From NCBI GenBank assembly GCA_949358305.1, contig OX442314.1, forward strand, positions 36,493,211-36,553,210: a stretch of DNA of 60,000 nt, given 5' to 3'. A program made the translations under genes and the position numbers. This document shows positions 9,110 to 20,107 of this stretch, piece by piece (positions within the stretch are counted from its first letter, which is position 1; each line of letters opens with the position of its first letter). The notes under the pieces are model-generated. The model was not told the DNA's origin, did not search any database, and saw only the letters and a program-made list of their open reading frames with translations. Source of the stretch: Strigamia acuminata (lineage: Eukaryota; Arthropoda; Chilopoda; Geophilomorpha; Linotaeniidae).

Positions 9110-9510
9110 AGATTACCCGCCGGGATGGAAGAACCGTCAGCACACGCGCTTCCCTACGAGTTCGTCTTTCTCGAACAGCCGCTTTCCGAAAATGAATCTG
9201 ACGATGACGATGCCCCAATCGGCACACAGGAAAAAAAGTATCACTCTCGTTGATCCTCCCAGCTTCGAAGTGTACCGATTCGGTTCTGCAGATGTCAATT
9301 CCACATACAACTACTTGTAAGTCTCATCACCCATTACAAAACTTGATCCAAAGCGTTGGGACAATGGCGCCCGAACTCTCAAAAGCTATAACATTTGCTA
9401 GCACCATCGAGCCCATGGATGAAATTGCAGAAATATCCCGTCGTCTACAGGAACAGTCGCTAATAGACGACACCGACGCCCTATCCTCAACTCTCATGGC
9501 AATTGAATAA
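9110..9510 (+). pseudogene. PAGMEE/DPPGF family, copy A (frameshifted)
   Basis: Exon 1 begins inside the transposase frame and reads LPAGMEEPSAHALPYEFVF, then an acidic stretch. A frameshift near 9240 separates this from LVDPPSFEVYRFGSADVN. The exon ends at 9316 before gtaagtc in phase 2, the same phase as the other copies. A possible exon 2 (9354-9510) encodes a 52-codon tail ending TLMAIE. The implied intron is only 37 bp, so splicing may be broken. Function unknown; four copies in this window share the motif order PAGMEE, acidic linker, DPPGF, phase-2 intron, short acidic tail. Confidence 0.5.
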
Positions 9511-9705
9511 ATTTTTCGCGCTCCATTATCGTGTCGAAACAAACCCCAAAAAATCTTTGTCGCTTCTAACTTAATACCCAAAACCTGCTACCAAAAATGC
9601 AAAAGCCTCTAAATGGAAGAAAATACAATTCATCAAAAAAAAAAAATACAAAACAACATAATTTCCAAAAGAAACTAAATACGAGGAAAGACATCACAGC
9701 CTTAA

Positions 9706-10651
9706 GTCTGGTCTCCCTGCGAATGTGGTACTGGCAAATCTGGTGCCAACTGTACGTTCGACCCGCGATGCAACATGATGGGCATAACCAAAGATGGGAC
9801 TGTGGTGCCACACGACGTGGCACAGTGGTTCGAAGACTATGTTAATTTGCGTCCTCGCCCCGAACCGGCCGTCATCTTGCCGACAAACCCAACGTCCGAC
9901 TGCGCCTCGAGTCATCGACATTACAAGAAGAGTTGAGACAATTTTTGCTAAATTTAAAAACTGGAAACCTTGTGCTAGCTGTGAGATGGTTGAAGCAGCA
10001 AAAGGAAATGTAGGTAGGGTTGTTCACGAGTGCGAAATATCGCACCGCGGTTTTATTATTTCAAAAACCGCACTGCGATTTTTACAAAAAACCACGTTGC
10101 GATTAACCGCAAACCGCAAAAAACCGCAAAAACCGGAAAACCGCATAAAACCGCATTAACCTGCAAAACTGCATAAAACTTCAAAACCGCAGATAACTGC
10201 AAAAGCTTACAAATAACAACAGTCAAGGAAATGTAAGAAAAACTAAGAAAAACTGATAAAAACGGATAGATGCGGATAGAAACAGATAAAAACAGATAAA
10301 AAAAACAATAAAAACAAACAAAAATCGGTGAAATTGAATAAAAACCGATAAAAAAAACTGATTTTTGTGCCTGTGCGAATATTTGCGGTTATGCGGTTTT
10401 TTGCGGTTATGCGGTTTTTTGCGGTTTTTTGCGATTTGCGATATATCGCAAGCATTGCGGTTTTTTATAGAAACCGCACCGCACTCGCGAAATAAAATAA
10501 CCGCACAACCCTAGTTGTAGGTGTGATGCCAGTCGAGTTAGCAAGTAGGACCAAACGATTCGAATATAAAAGTGGAGACTCCGCTATACCAGCGAATATT
10601 ATTTCTTATCCGGAAATAAACCTCGCCAAGAGCGATATCAGACAATAGGAC
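9706..10651 (+). pseudogene. unidentified cysteine-containing ORF split by a hAT element
   Basis: An open frame from 9706 reads SPCECGTGKSGANCTFDPRC, then DVAQWFEDYVNLRPRPEPAV, to a TGA at 9934. From 9929 another frame reads KFKNWKPCASCEMVEAAKG and is cut at 10014 by the hAT element (10015-10513). After the element the same frame continues with VMPVELASRTKRFEY and SYPEINLAKSDIRQ to a stop at about 10650. Removing the element plus one 8-bp target copy restores a continuous frame through the junction. I cannot assign a family; the Cys pairs could bind metal. An AATAAA follows at about 10820. Confidence 0.35.
10015..10513. mobile_element. non-autonomous hAT-like element (499 bp)
   Basis: The ends are TAGGGTTGT at the left and ACAACCCTA at the right, inverted. 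Subterminal DNA is packed with AACCGCA / TGCGGTT repeats in opposite orientations at the two sides, the usual arrangement of hAT transposase binding sites. The flanking octamers are AATGTAGG and GTTGTAGG (6 of 8 identical), consistent with an aged 8-bp target duplication. No transposase is encoded. Confidence 0.75.
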
Positions 10652-11157
10652 ACGCTACCACGTGGGATATTGTTTGACGCCTAGACAACAAAGCCAAGAA
10701 TAGAAGCCTAAACCACAGAACGAGGTTTAGCATTTCATCGCATCCCCAGACAACAGATCAAAGAAGATTTTAGATTAATATTAACTTTGAATGTAATTTA
10801 ACTTTCATGATTTTAACGAATAAAATCTAGTTTAATTTTTATCCAACTTGTGTGATTATTATAAATAATAATTACACTACTTTCAGGTAGCAAAGGTAAG
10901 ATTATTCTCAGAAGTCGGATTACGACAATCTAACTGAGTGGGAAATTGAAGTTGAAAATAGGTTGGGGATCTTTACCAAGTGTCAAAAACAAAAAACTAT
11001 GTTAAGTCAAGAAACAATGGATGGTTTGTCTTTATCTATAACGAGTTTCGTACGCATTGTTAAATTTCTTTTACAAAGTGGCGTTAAATTTGTTTTGGCT
11101 CGAAATTGACGTCAAAACCCACTTGAAAATTATTTTGGAGATTTATGGCGTTCCATA

Positions 11158-11311
11158 GGTTCCAATCAATGATAATCCAAAAGTTCAGGATGTTGCATTG
11201 GCACAAAGAAATGTTCAAGTGTCTTCTATGCTAGGAATTGGGAAGAGAGGTGGAATTGGAAACTGCACCATTTTAAAAGACAAAAATGAATGTGCAAATG
11301 GCGATGTTTAG
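11158..11311 (+). pseudogene. coding fragment duplicated at 23160-23340
   Basis: The frame reads QDVALAQRNVQVSSMLGIGK and then CTILKDKNECANGD. A near-identical segment at 23160 continues further into a lysine-rich end (KRKRKLQSYNRF) before a stop, and lies just upstream of a copy of the SAM-gene 3' segment. The pieces may therefore come from one SAM-containing parent gene or transposon. Here it is joined to copy B of the PAGMEE family. Confidence 0.35.
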
Positions 11312-11313
11312 TC

Positions 11314-11689
11314 AGACCGTTATCCCAGCCGGGATGGAGGAGTCGCAACACGTACTACCTTACGAGCTGTCATTTTTCGCCTCGCCATCTGATAATTCGT
11401 CCGATGACGAACTAGACATCGAAATGGCGGCATACGGCCCTTATGTTCGAGATATCAAACTATAAGATCCGCCCGGTTTTAAATTGCGCATTATTAGCCA
11501 AACAGAAATCGAACAGACGCTCACCCACGATATGGACAGGTAAGCGCTGATCTCATTGAGAAAAAAAATTAAAATGACGGGAAGAAAACCAAAAAATTTC
11601 TCCCCTCTTATTCGATACAAATTAAATCATCTTTTTGTGTCCGTAGCACACCCGCAGATGCCACTACCGACGAACTTGCCGAGCTGTAA
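11314..11689 (+). pseudogene. PAGMEE/DPPGF family, copy B (one stop)
   Basis: The frame reads TVIPAGMEESQHVLPYELSF, an acidic linker with SSDDELDIEM, then a TAA immediately before DPPGFKL. Exon 1 ends at 11539 in phase 2 before gtaagc. A 107-bp intron ends in tccgtag at 11646. Exon 2 (11647-11689) gives a 14-residue acidic tail ending DELAEL. Apart from the single stop the structure is complete from PAGMEE to the end, but the N-terminal part found in copies C and D is missing. Confidence 0.55.
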
Positions 11690-12099
11690 AGACTATTGCG
11701 CCTTTAACTGTTGCTGAAGGACATCAGACACCATTAAACCATGTCAATGAGGGAGACCATGAAAAAATCGAAAGAAACAACATTCTTATTAATATAAAAA
11801 AAAACTTTTTCAGAATAAATCAACAACTCCTGGAAGAACCAAGACAACATCGGAGCAGTTTAATACCAAACCATATAAAAGATTTGAAAATGATGAAGTA
11901 GTAAATTTATAAAAATTAATTTTACCAATTTTTAAAGTTTTAAATTTATAATTTTTCAGAGATGTGCGCTACTTTAGTTAAAAAGTGGCGTTGAGTCGGT
12001 TGAGCTAGGATTATATAACGACTCAGCCAGATAGAGAGGAAAGAATCTGTGCGTTACGAAAATTATCGGGTTACAACACATAGGAGTACGGAAGAAAGA
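11690..12099. other. no gene seen
   Basis: AT-rich sequence with scattered stops in all frames. The 3' part (about 12040-12099) resembles the start of the P-derived segment that follows. Confidence 0.4.
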
Positions 12100-13740
12100 A
12101 TTTAATCTACCATTGGCACAAGGCACAAACTGGCCCACTCGCATGTATGCGTGTAAACCTGACAGTAAGGATGCTTAGTGAACGGGTTACATCAACAATT
12201 GAGTCACTTGAAATCCCACAATCCGATGGAACATTGTCAAATTAATAAATGTTTAACAAAATGTATGAATGCAAAATAAAAAATGCAAATTAACCAGAAA
12301 TCCATAATAAAACAGTTTCTGATAAATGCTTAGTCTCATTCAACAGAATGCAGTCTCACAATACCAAATCTATTAAATTTCATGGCTGGTAAATGCTACA
12401 CTCATTCAATGGAATGCAGTCTTACAATACCACATGTTATGCATTAAATTCCATATCGGGTAAACGCTACACACATTTAGTGGAATGCAGTCTTACAGGA
12501 CCCAAAACATTTGTCAAATAAACATTAAAAATCCACAAAGAGAAAAACGAACGCAAAATTGAGACTGGACACACGACAGCGTCAAACCAGTAGTTTCAAG
12601 AATCAGCGATGATCAAACAAAACCTTGTCGACAATAAATTGAACGATTAATGCTAATCCGCATTGGAATAACAATAAAATGAGAATCCAAACTCCGAACA
12701 CCATTCAGCACCACCGTTAACAGTGGCCCAGGGACAACCGCGAGGAGGTAGAGTTGGATTTTCCCCCAACGTAGCAAATATAAAAATGACGGAACGAAAA
12801 ACTTCGGGAACAAATGAAGCATTTTAACAACAGATGAATCGATCGAATTTTGCGATAACATCAAACAAAAGATCGCTGCGAACCGAGGGAATATTTTGAC
12901 ATGGCCTTCGGAGACGACGCGTGTTCCAGGCTCATCAGGACCCAAAACATTTGTCAAATAAACATTAAAAATCGACAGAAAGAGAAACGAACGTGAAATG
13001 GAGACTGGAGACAGCGTCAAACCAATAGTTTCAAGAATCAGCGATGATCAAACACAACCTTGTCGAGAATAAATTGAACGATTAATCCGCATTAGAATAA
13101 TAATAAAAAAAATCCGAACACCAGAGCTCTCATTCAGCACCACTGTTAACAGTGGCCCAGGGACAACCACGAGGAGGTAGAGAGTTGGATTTTCTGTCCC
13201 CAAATCATTTTTAAATATACTGGTACTGTAGAAATTAACCGTAAATAAAATAAAAAAAACGGTAACGAGATGCATAAAAAGTTAAAGTTGGATGAAAAGT
13301 TGTAACAAAAACTTACCGTCAACGTGGCCAATATGAAAATGGCGGAACGAAAAACTTCAGGAAGACGGGAACAAATGAAACATTTTAACACCGGATGAAT
13401 CGATCAAATTTTACGAAAACATCAAAAAAAAGATCGCTGCGAACCTAATGAACGTTCCCACACACAATAATGCATTAGATGGTAACAGATTCGAGAGATA
13501 TCTGCTAGAATTCGGTATGTTTAAGCAGCCCAAAACCACGCCGTGACCTGACTACTAACGGAAGCAGAAATGAATCATGGGAAACAGCAAATACGCATAT
13601 AACGTCTATCCGGTGTTGATTGGTTGAATTTAACGCGTCATTACTTCTCAATACAGCGCACTTTGATAGACTTTGATTACGCAGAATTTGTTCAATAAAA
13701 TCCCATTGTGAAACAGCTCGGTCAGCACGTAAACGTAACG
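12100..13740. repeat. 5' flank of duplicated segment, copy 1
   Basis: This stretch recurs at 37320-38460. It starts with a decayed P-type transposase end (ATTGAGTCACTTGAAAT...). It then carries three imperfect tandem units of about 75 bp (12325-12500), each with the core GGAATGCAGTCTTACA or close to it. Copy 1 also contains an internal repeat: 12500-12745 is similar to 12950-13180. Minus-strand ORFs here are short and contain no recognisable domain. The last part leads into the promoter region of the gene at 13813. Confidence 0.6.
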
Positions 13741-13812
13741 TTTAGTATTAAATAATAAATATATACACAAGCAAAGACAACTACAAATCAATTCCATACA
13801 TTTCATCTAAAC

Positions 13813-14901
13813 ATGTTGTGCACATTAACCGCCCCCAAACTCGAACGTGCAGCGTTGGTCAAAATCGGCGCCAGTTTGTGGAAAAACGACTTGAATCTCT
13901 CTCGAATACTCTACGATAACCGCTTCTGCGTTAAAGACGTTTCTGAAAGAGAGATTGCGCCGGAAATCGAGTTGAGAATCCGTTTAAAAATAGACGAATT
14001 GCTTTTACCGCCGATTATGAAGCGCTCGTTGAACGAAATTGTAAAATTCATGGGAAAAGAACTGCTCGAATTCTTCACGTCGCAATGCTTTTCCTCAATC
14101 GTTCTGGACATACAAGTAATTGGGGTTAGATTTGTCAAGTGTGTTCAGCAGGTTGAGTGGACATGCCACGGAAAAGTGGACGAAACGGAAACGGCACGAG
14201 CACTTTTGAGACACGAAAAACTGTTCGGTCGGAGCGAAAGATTCGAAATAGCGTGCGCGTTTTGCGTCAAAGACGAAGTGAAACGTTTTTGGCGAGAGCG
14301 CGCCGACGATTTCGTGCATAATTACCACTACCATTTCCCTCGGAACTGCGTAGTTTTACAATTTTGGGCTGGTTTGATGAACGAAATGGACGGTAACGAC
14401 CCAATAGACTATCACGTCAAGTTCTCCATGTTGCGTTTCTCGTTAAATAGCGATAACGTGAGCGCGGTTAAGTATCTGTGGACGATTATTTCGGATGAAG
14501 AAAAAGTGAAATTTATGGACTACAGTTGGAGTTATTTTGCCATGCAGTCCGGGATAGTTAAAATAAGAAGATGCGTTTACTTTTTGCTGTCTCAAATGGA
14601 CGCGAGGCAGTTTGACGTGAATAGTTTTCTTTTAAAATATGGCGCAATTATTTTAACGCATTTAATTATAGATTGGGTGTACGTTGATTTGTTATCAACG
14701 GCGGCAAAGCATTTTTGTGCAAAGTTAGGGACTTGGGTACCTGGAAATTTATTGGTTGTAACGACAAGACAGATGTTGAAGTATCCCGATGAAGACAAGT
14801 ATCGTGCGTGTTTAAGAGAATTGTGGACGAATGCGTCGTCCGAGTCTAGAAATTATTTAGAAACTTACAAATCTTACATGGCCAGAAAAACGTTTCCATA
14901 G
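13813..14901 (+). CDS. uncharacterised multicopy-family protein, copy 1 (intact, 362 aa)
   Basis: A single-exon frame starts at the ATG after a purine-poor leader with a TATA-like AATATATAC at about 13756. The protein begins MLCTLTAPKLERAALVKI and has a Cys-containing segment CAFCVKDEVKRFW (residues 148-160), then FPRNCVVLQFWAGLMNEMDG (175-194), YLWTII (221-226) and VYFLLSQMD (255-263). The minus-strand gene at 52981-54012 is clearly homologous along its whole length, and 39025-40185 holds a decayed third copy. From memory, the CxFC-x-D-x-x-x-x-W and FLLSQM blocks resemble large families of helical, ankyrin-like unknown proteins in spiders. Function is unknown. There is no signal peptide or clear membrane span. 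AATAAA lies at about 14966. Confidence 0.8.
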   Translation: MLCTLTAPKLERAALVKIGASLWKNDLNLSRILYDNRFCVKDVSEREIAPEIELRIRLKIDELLLPPIMKRSLNEIVKFMGKELLEFFTSQCFSSIVLDIQVIGVRFVKCVQQVEWTCHGKVDETETARALLRHEKLFGRSERFEIACAFCVKDEVKRFWRERADDFVHNYHYHFPRNCVVLQFWAGLMNEMDGNDPIDYHVKFSMLRFSLNSDNVSAVKYLWTIISDEEKVKFMDYSWSYFAMQSGIVKIRRCVYFLLSQMDARQFDVNSFLLKYGAIILTHLIIDWVYVDLLSTAAKHFCAKLGTWVPGNLLVVTTRQMLKYPDEDKYRACLRELWTNASSESRNYLETYKSYMARKTFP

Positions 14902-15165
14902 AAACTAAAAGGCATAGTAACACGATAGAAGGATTAAGTACCGGTAAGAACTTCCGTCTTTTATCAATAAAAATAAGGTGTTACACTTTATTTAGGGTTT
15001 ATTTTTAGATAAAATGACAATTTTTATTTCAATAAAAGCAAACTAAACCAACATAAAACAATAGTTTTCATGGCCTACAGAAAATTTTAATCGAAACAGT
15101 AATTAAAGTAGGTTATCATATCATGGTAAAAATTTGCCATTCCCACACACAAGAAGACATTAAAA
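14902..15165. other. 3' flank of the gene at 13813, duplicated at 40190-40440
   Basis: The UTR-like sequence with AATAAAAATAAG and the following AT-rich stretch reappears downstream of the decayed copy. No ORF is supported here. Confidence 0.5.
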
Positions 15166-16131
15166 ATGAAGAAAAACAGCAAAATGTGGTTTAAAATGAA
15201 GAAAAATGGCAAAATGTGGTTTACAATGGCAAAATGTACCCTCGAACAAACCAGTGTGTTGGTTTTGGCCAATGGATTGGTGAAATGTGGAAATTTTCCA
15301 TTTACTTCAATGTCTGATGTGAAGGAATATATGGTTTGCAACAGCAAATCAGCGTATATTTATGCCATAATGACACAACCGATGAAGGATAATGTCCCAC
15401 TTATTTGTTTATGTGTTTATGGTAGTGACAACAAATTCACATCAAAGGAAGTAAGTCAACGCTGGAAAACAGTTCACAGAGAGTAAAAAAAAAAGGAATT
15501 ACTATTATGTCTGTGGCATCGGATGGTGATTCTCGTTTCTTGAAAGCAATGCAAATGGAATGGCAATTGTTTTCTACAAAGCCAAATACAAACGACTTGC
15601 TAAGAAAGTGTAAATGGTTTTGGATGGATTCAAGTATATCAACTGAATCTATCCCAACGTGTTTTCGGGATACTGTTCACATAATTGCTAAGTTGAGAAA
15701 CAGGGTTGCTGAATACAATGTACGTAATGCAAATAGAGACAAATGTTTGTAGCAGAGGCCATATTTTAAAAGGGTATAACACATATTCACGTGATGAGCA
15801 CCTTTTAAAATTGTCTGATATCGATGAAAAAGACAAGCAAAATTATGCAGGAGCAGAGCGTTTAGCATCAGACAAGGTTATAAAACTAATTGATCAAATT
15901 AATGGTGGAAAAGCTACATCAATTTATCTATTATTGGTGAACATCATAATACAAGCTTTTCTTAATAAGGCTTGTAATCCAATTAGACGAATTGAATTAA
16001 TCTGGACTGTAGTTTTTTTCTTGCGTGGCTGGCGAATGTGGATCACCCAACAAGCACATCTTTCGCTTACCACGCATTTCATAACTAGAAATGCATATAT
16101 TTGTCTGGAGCTAAATGCTCATACACTCTAA
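15166..16131 (+). pseudogene. transposase-like ORF remnant in three frames
   Basis: Three consecutive open pieces make one protein-like order. The first (about 15225-15486) has TSVLVLANGLVKCGNFP and ends before a poly-A tract. The second (15507-15752) has VASDGDSRFLKAMQMEW and DTVHIIAKLRNR. The third (frame of 15706) has KLSDIDEKDKQNYAGAERL, FFLRGWRMWI, FITRNAYICLELNAH and a stop at 16129. The acidic D-G-D-S-R and the H-I-x-x-K-L-R-N-R pattern fit a DDE-type transposase catalytic domain found in many invertebrate genomes. I cannot name the superfamily. The initial part repeats a 33-bp KxMWFxMKK unit that also appears at 40440-40560. Confidence 0.45.
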
Positions 16132-16400
16132 ATCAAGGCAGTTTTTGATCAGAAAATGCTCAGCATATTTGATTGAAAACTCAGTGTAAGTTAAATTTGT
16201 TTTGCTTAAGATGTCAAATATTATTTTAAAAAAATTGTATTATAGAGATGGGTATTCATCAACTGCCAGCAAGATGAAAATGGCAGCAAAAATCATCAAA
16301 TCGTTTACCTACCTAAAAGACCTTGATTTGATAGAAAATGGATGGGTATGATTTTGTTTAATAATTATAAAACCAAGTAACATCATACTGAGATATTGTT

Positions 16401-16537
16401 TCATCAAGGACGAAGTCGAAAAAGGAGAAGTGGAGCTGCTACATGCCGGGACGGACAAGATGGTTGCTGACATGTTGACGAAGGCAGTAACACTGCAGAA
16501 ACAATGCTGGTGTTCGAAATTATGCGGACTGGACTAA
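16401..16537 (+). pseudogene. Ty1/copia pol 3' end (RNase H C-terminus)
   Basis: The frame reads IKDEVEKGEVELLHAGTDKM, then VADMLTKAVTLQKQ and a stop. This is the classic copia ending (D-x-x-T-K-x-L), the last 45 residues of the polyprotein. A purine tract (GCTAGGGGGAG) and an LTR-like segment follow at 16761-16920. Upstream pol sequence is missing. Confidence 0.65.
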
Positions 16538-16771
16538 TTTTGACAAGTGTTTTATTTTATAATGAATTTATTTTCTTAGCAATTTCATTTTCAGCATTAC
16601 TAGTGTATTTTTCGATTTTGTATTTTGGGTTTTATTTTTGGTATTACTTTTGAGGGATTTGTTTTGATTTTATTCAATGATCAGGTGAAGAAGGTGTGTG
16701 TTAATATTTTGTGTCACCTGACCGATTGCATCGTAAAATCCCGACTGAGGGTCTCCCACCGCTAGGGGGAG

Positions 16772-16920
16772 TTGTATGTAGGGGCACTGACCAATCACGT
16801 GACCTGTGGCCACTACTCACGTAGGAACCTTGCGTGCATGGTCGGTGTTCGTTGCTAAATGCGAATAAACTGACTTCATCTTTATTAATCCATGCAATCG
16901 TCTTCCCAAATTAATCTACA
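16772..16920 (+). mobile_element. probable 3' LTR of the copia remnant
   Basis: The segment starts TGTATGTAGGGGCAC directly after a polypurine tract and contains AATAAAC near 16863. It ends in TCTACA, giving TG...CA borders at a length (149 bp) usual for small copia LTRs. No second LTR is present, so the limits are estimated. TGGCCCAGCGC just after it could alternatively be a primer-binding site of the gag element downstream. Confidence 0.4.
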
Positions 16921-17090
16921 GTTTGGCCCAGCGCTTTTCTTTTTCCCCGCGCGAGGTCGCTGGTGCAGCTGTCCGCCATTTTCTACAACAAACAGCGTTG
17001 GTTTGGGCTGGTGTGCTGGGTGTTGGATTTGTGTTGCGGACCGACCACAAACCGCTTGTGTCAATTTTTGGCGAGAAATTTGGTTAAAGA

Positions 17091-18743
17091 TGACAAGTCG
17101 TAAGCAAAATGCGTCCCCAAACCCGACAATTGTTACCTCGCCAAACCCTAAAGATCCAGATAACACTGACCCCCAGAGTAGCGGCAACCAAAGTTCGCCC
17201 GTTGCTTTGACTCTCAGTAACACTGAAGTCGTCAGTTTACCCGCTCTTTTAAATTTAGGCCTCATGATGGGGCTCAGGCTAAAGCACAAGCTCAGGCTCA
17301 GGCCTAAGCGACCTTAGCCCAGCAAGCGAATGGAAGTAGCGTTACAAACGGATCAACGCCCAGACCCGTGACCCCTCCGCTCATACCCGACCCAAATTTG
17401 AATAATCAGTCGACCCCGCGTCAGAGATTGCCTACTTCCCCGACCAGATCGCATCAATCCCATAACTCCCATGCCTCAAACACTTCGGTCGTCCCTAACG
17501 ACACCCTAATAATTATGGCCGACAGTATGAGACAAATAGCTGTTAGTTTCGCCGCATTCTAGGCGGAACAACTTAACCAGCGACGCGATCGCTCCCCTTC
17601 GCCTCACGACAAGTCAAGTTCTACACAGAACGATGCCAAACGTTATAATTTCAAAGGGTTAGAAGTGCCTCGATTTAAGGGAGAAGGCACGCCCGCCGAC
17701 TGCAACTTATTTCTAGATGCTGTGGTCGGTGCCGCGAGAAACAAAGGTTGCCCCCTTGACGAGGCTATCTCCCAGTGTGTCCCTTCATATCTCACGGGAG
17801 TGGCTGCGACTTGGTACGACGATTTCGCGCCAAACCTCACAGTTTGGGAAGATTTCAAAACAGTCTTCCAAAATCGATTTGGCCTTAACGAGGATCAGCG
17901 TGGTGAGCTCTGTTTCGAGCAAGTAGCTGAGGAAGGTGAAACTGTGTACTATTATGTGCTACGCTATTATAATTGCTGGCGACAGCAATCAACCTACTCT
18001 GGCGTAGTAGCTCGCAAGATGATGCATCGTTATGCAACCCCAGAAATTAGAAATCGTTTAGAAACGAATAGTTTAGACAAGGGTGATTTAGAAAGAATTT
18101 ATAAAAAGGTATTAGCCGATAAAGAGAAATATGATGTTCGTGTGGGAAACAACCCAATTGCCCCTGGAACTAAGGTTAAAGAAGCAAAAGCTCCCACTGC
18201 CAAGTCAGTTGAAACGGTGAAAGAAAAAGACAAGGAAGAGAAGAGTGCTGAATGAAAACTCAGACACAACAAAAAATACTGATCATCGCGATAAGCGACA
18301 TAAAAGACATTTTCACCATAACAAGTATAAAAATAAAGTAAAAAAGATTTTAAATAAAATCTCAGTGTCTTCAGACTCTGACAATTCAGAAAATTCTGAC
18401 GCGTCAGAAAGCGAATCACACGAACCTAGTGAGGAGTTATTGAACCACATTAATCAACAAGTTAAAAGATTTGAAAAAGGGACTTGCTTCAATTGTGGAA
18501 GTAAAGATCATTCCCGGAATAAATGCTCCGCACTAAAAACAAATAGTGAATCCCATAACCACGGCAGAAAGCGTGAGCATAGATCGCAGCCGCATTCTAA
18601 TGCTGGAGACGCTAAAAAGACTAAAACTAAAGCTTTAATATTGCTTCCTGAAACTGGCATAACCAATATTGCTGATAGCAATTTAGATGAAGCTGTAAAT
18701 TCAACTTTTTTTCAAGATTGTGAAGATGAGAGTGTAGTCTATA
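17091..18743 (+). pseudogene. LTR-retrotransposon gag with CCHC knuckle, broken
   Basis: The ATG at 17091 opens a Pro/Ser/Asn-rich N-terminus. A frameshift near 17255 and an in-frame TAG near 17560 interrupt it. The capsid-like region (17640-18250) has YNFKGLEVPRFKGEGTPADC, VAATWYDDFAP and WEDFKTVFQNRF, which match the retrotransposon gag (gypsy-type) pattern of a tryptophan-centred core. A shifted frame (18245 on) is Lys/Ser-rich and carries CFNCGSKDHSRNKC, a CX2CX4HX4C zinc knuckle that binds RNA during packaging. The frame is cut at 18743 by a 600-bp MITE and continues behind it into an acidic segment. Pol between gag and the integrase fragment is deleted. Confidence 0.65.
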
Positions 18744-19343
18744 GGTGCATTCAATATCAATAAGGAGAAGTGACTTCTCCTTAAGTTGAAAAAATAAGTC
18801 ATTTGAAAGAAGTGACTTATGTTTGAACGCGCTTATTATTTTACTTAAGTGTTTGACTTCTATAAAGTTGTGACGAGTTCTGAGCATGCTCAGAACAAGT
18901 ATTGCAAATGGCTGCCAAACCAAGATGCAAATGTCAATCTCGCATTCGTCAAAAAAAATATGTGCTCTAAAATTCTAAAAACCACATGCATCTCTTTTTC
19001 TTGTGTTAATTAGAAGTTCATGTGGTTTTTAGAATTTTTGAGCACATATTTATTTTGTTTTAGGCAACAAAAATCCTCTCGGCGATGAGCGAATTAGATA
19101 GGAAAAGATGGCGGCCACAAATTTCCAAAACGAGGCGAAACCAGGCGATATGCGCATGCGCACTATTATTTAAGTCACTTATTGTTAAGAATAAGTAACT
19201 ATTTTTTCACTTCTCCTTCTTTCACTTATTTGACTTCTTTCAAAACGACTTATCAGAGATATGACACAAAAGTCGTCATATCCGGTTGTGAGAAGTCAAA
19301 TAAGTGAAAGAAGTCACTTCTGCTTATTGATATTGAATGCACC
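18744..19343. mobile_element. 600-bp MITE with TA target duplication
   Basis: The ends GGTGCATTCAATATCAATAA and its inverse form terminal inverted repeats of about 35 bp with one or two mismatches. TA flanks both sides (18742-18743 and 19344-19345). The interior holds several AGAAGTGACTT-like repeats and one strong hairpin (18961-18988 with 19019-19046). There is no coding capacity. TA targeting suggests a Tc1/mariner-like mobiliser. Confidence 0.8.
18961..19046. repeat. 28-bp inverted repeat hairpin inside the MITE
   Basis: TGTGCTC...CCACATG at 18961-18988 is the inverse of 19019-19046 with 27 of 28 positions paired and a 30-base loop. It lies near the centre of the element and is separate from its terminal repeats, so it may be a second small insertion. 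Confidence 0.65.
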
Positions 19344-19351
19344 TAGTGATG

Positions 19352-19846
19352 AGGACTATTCTCAAAGTGAAATTCAAAGTGAAATTCAAAGTGAATGCTC
19401 TGCAGTTTCCGGTCTCCGCGGCTTCACTGCAAGCTGCATACGAAAATGATGCATTGTTGCAGGCTGTGCTCGAATGCACACGCACCAGATGGCAACAACA
19501 CACGCCTGAAATGGCTCCATTTTACAAACATCGCGATTCGTTTTCAACTTTTAACGATTATCTTTTTTTATTCGACAGACTCGTGGTTCCGGTCGGCTTG
19601 CGCGCTGCAATTCTAGCGGAGTTGCATGCAGGTCACTACGGCATTGTGCGCACAAAGTCACTTGCGCGCGCAACGGTCTGGTGGCCGGGAATCAACTCCG
19701 ACATGGAACGCACCGTGCGCTTACGTGATGCTTGCCAAGAATGCCAACGGGCACTCCCGGACCCGCCACTCCGCCTCCACAGCATCCAGCGCGCATTCCA
19801 AGGCCGCAACGAGTTAGAAACCAAACAAAGTTTTATGGACCCGTAG
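19352..19846 (+). pseudogene. Ty3/gypsy integrase zinc-binding domain fragment
   Basis: The frame from about 19395 reads ASLQAAYENDALLQAVLECT, later ILAELHAGHYGIVRTKSLA, ATVWWPGINSDM and CQECQRALPDPP. This is the H-H-C-C zinc-binding domain that starts gypsy integrases (H-x-x-x-H...C-x-x-C, with the W-W-P-G core). The catalytic D-D-E domain is absent because the frame ends at 19844. Upstream, at about 19410, the frame shifts from the acidic continuation of gag, which marks the deletion of protease, reverse transcriptase and RNase H. Confidence 0.65.
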
Positions 19847-19995
19847 AACTTTCGTGTTTATTTGATTGCCATTTTATTGTTACTCAGTGTTCAATTGATT
19901 GTTTGTATTCTCGTTTATTTACACTTAGCACTCTTACAAGTCGATTGACTTCATTGTTTAAAATTGCTCATCTTCCACCTCACAATTGAGGGGAT

Positions 19996-20107
19996 GCTGG
20001 AGTGTCATACTCCATCCTTTAGTTTTCTATCACCTGTTGATTTGTGACGCTACCTTTGCGCAGCGCCACCTGTGTAACCTTTGAACCCTATTAAAATCAC
20101 TTATACT
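19996..20107 (+). other. LTR-like segment 3' of the gypsy remnant
   Basis: A purine tract (GAGGGGATGC) precedes TGGAGTGTCATACTCC, as at the start of a 3' LTR. The segment is entered by a hAT element at 20108 and resumes at 21107. Ends cannot be defined without a second copy. Confidence 0.3.

Noticed and set aside
12613-13391. Minus-strand ORFs of 75-135 codons in the duplicated flank, resembling each other (also at 37785-38271)
   Set aside because: Their mutual similarity comes from the segmental and internal duplications. The frames are not conserved among copies and no domain is seen.
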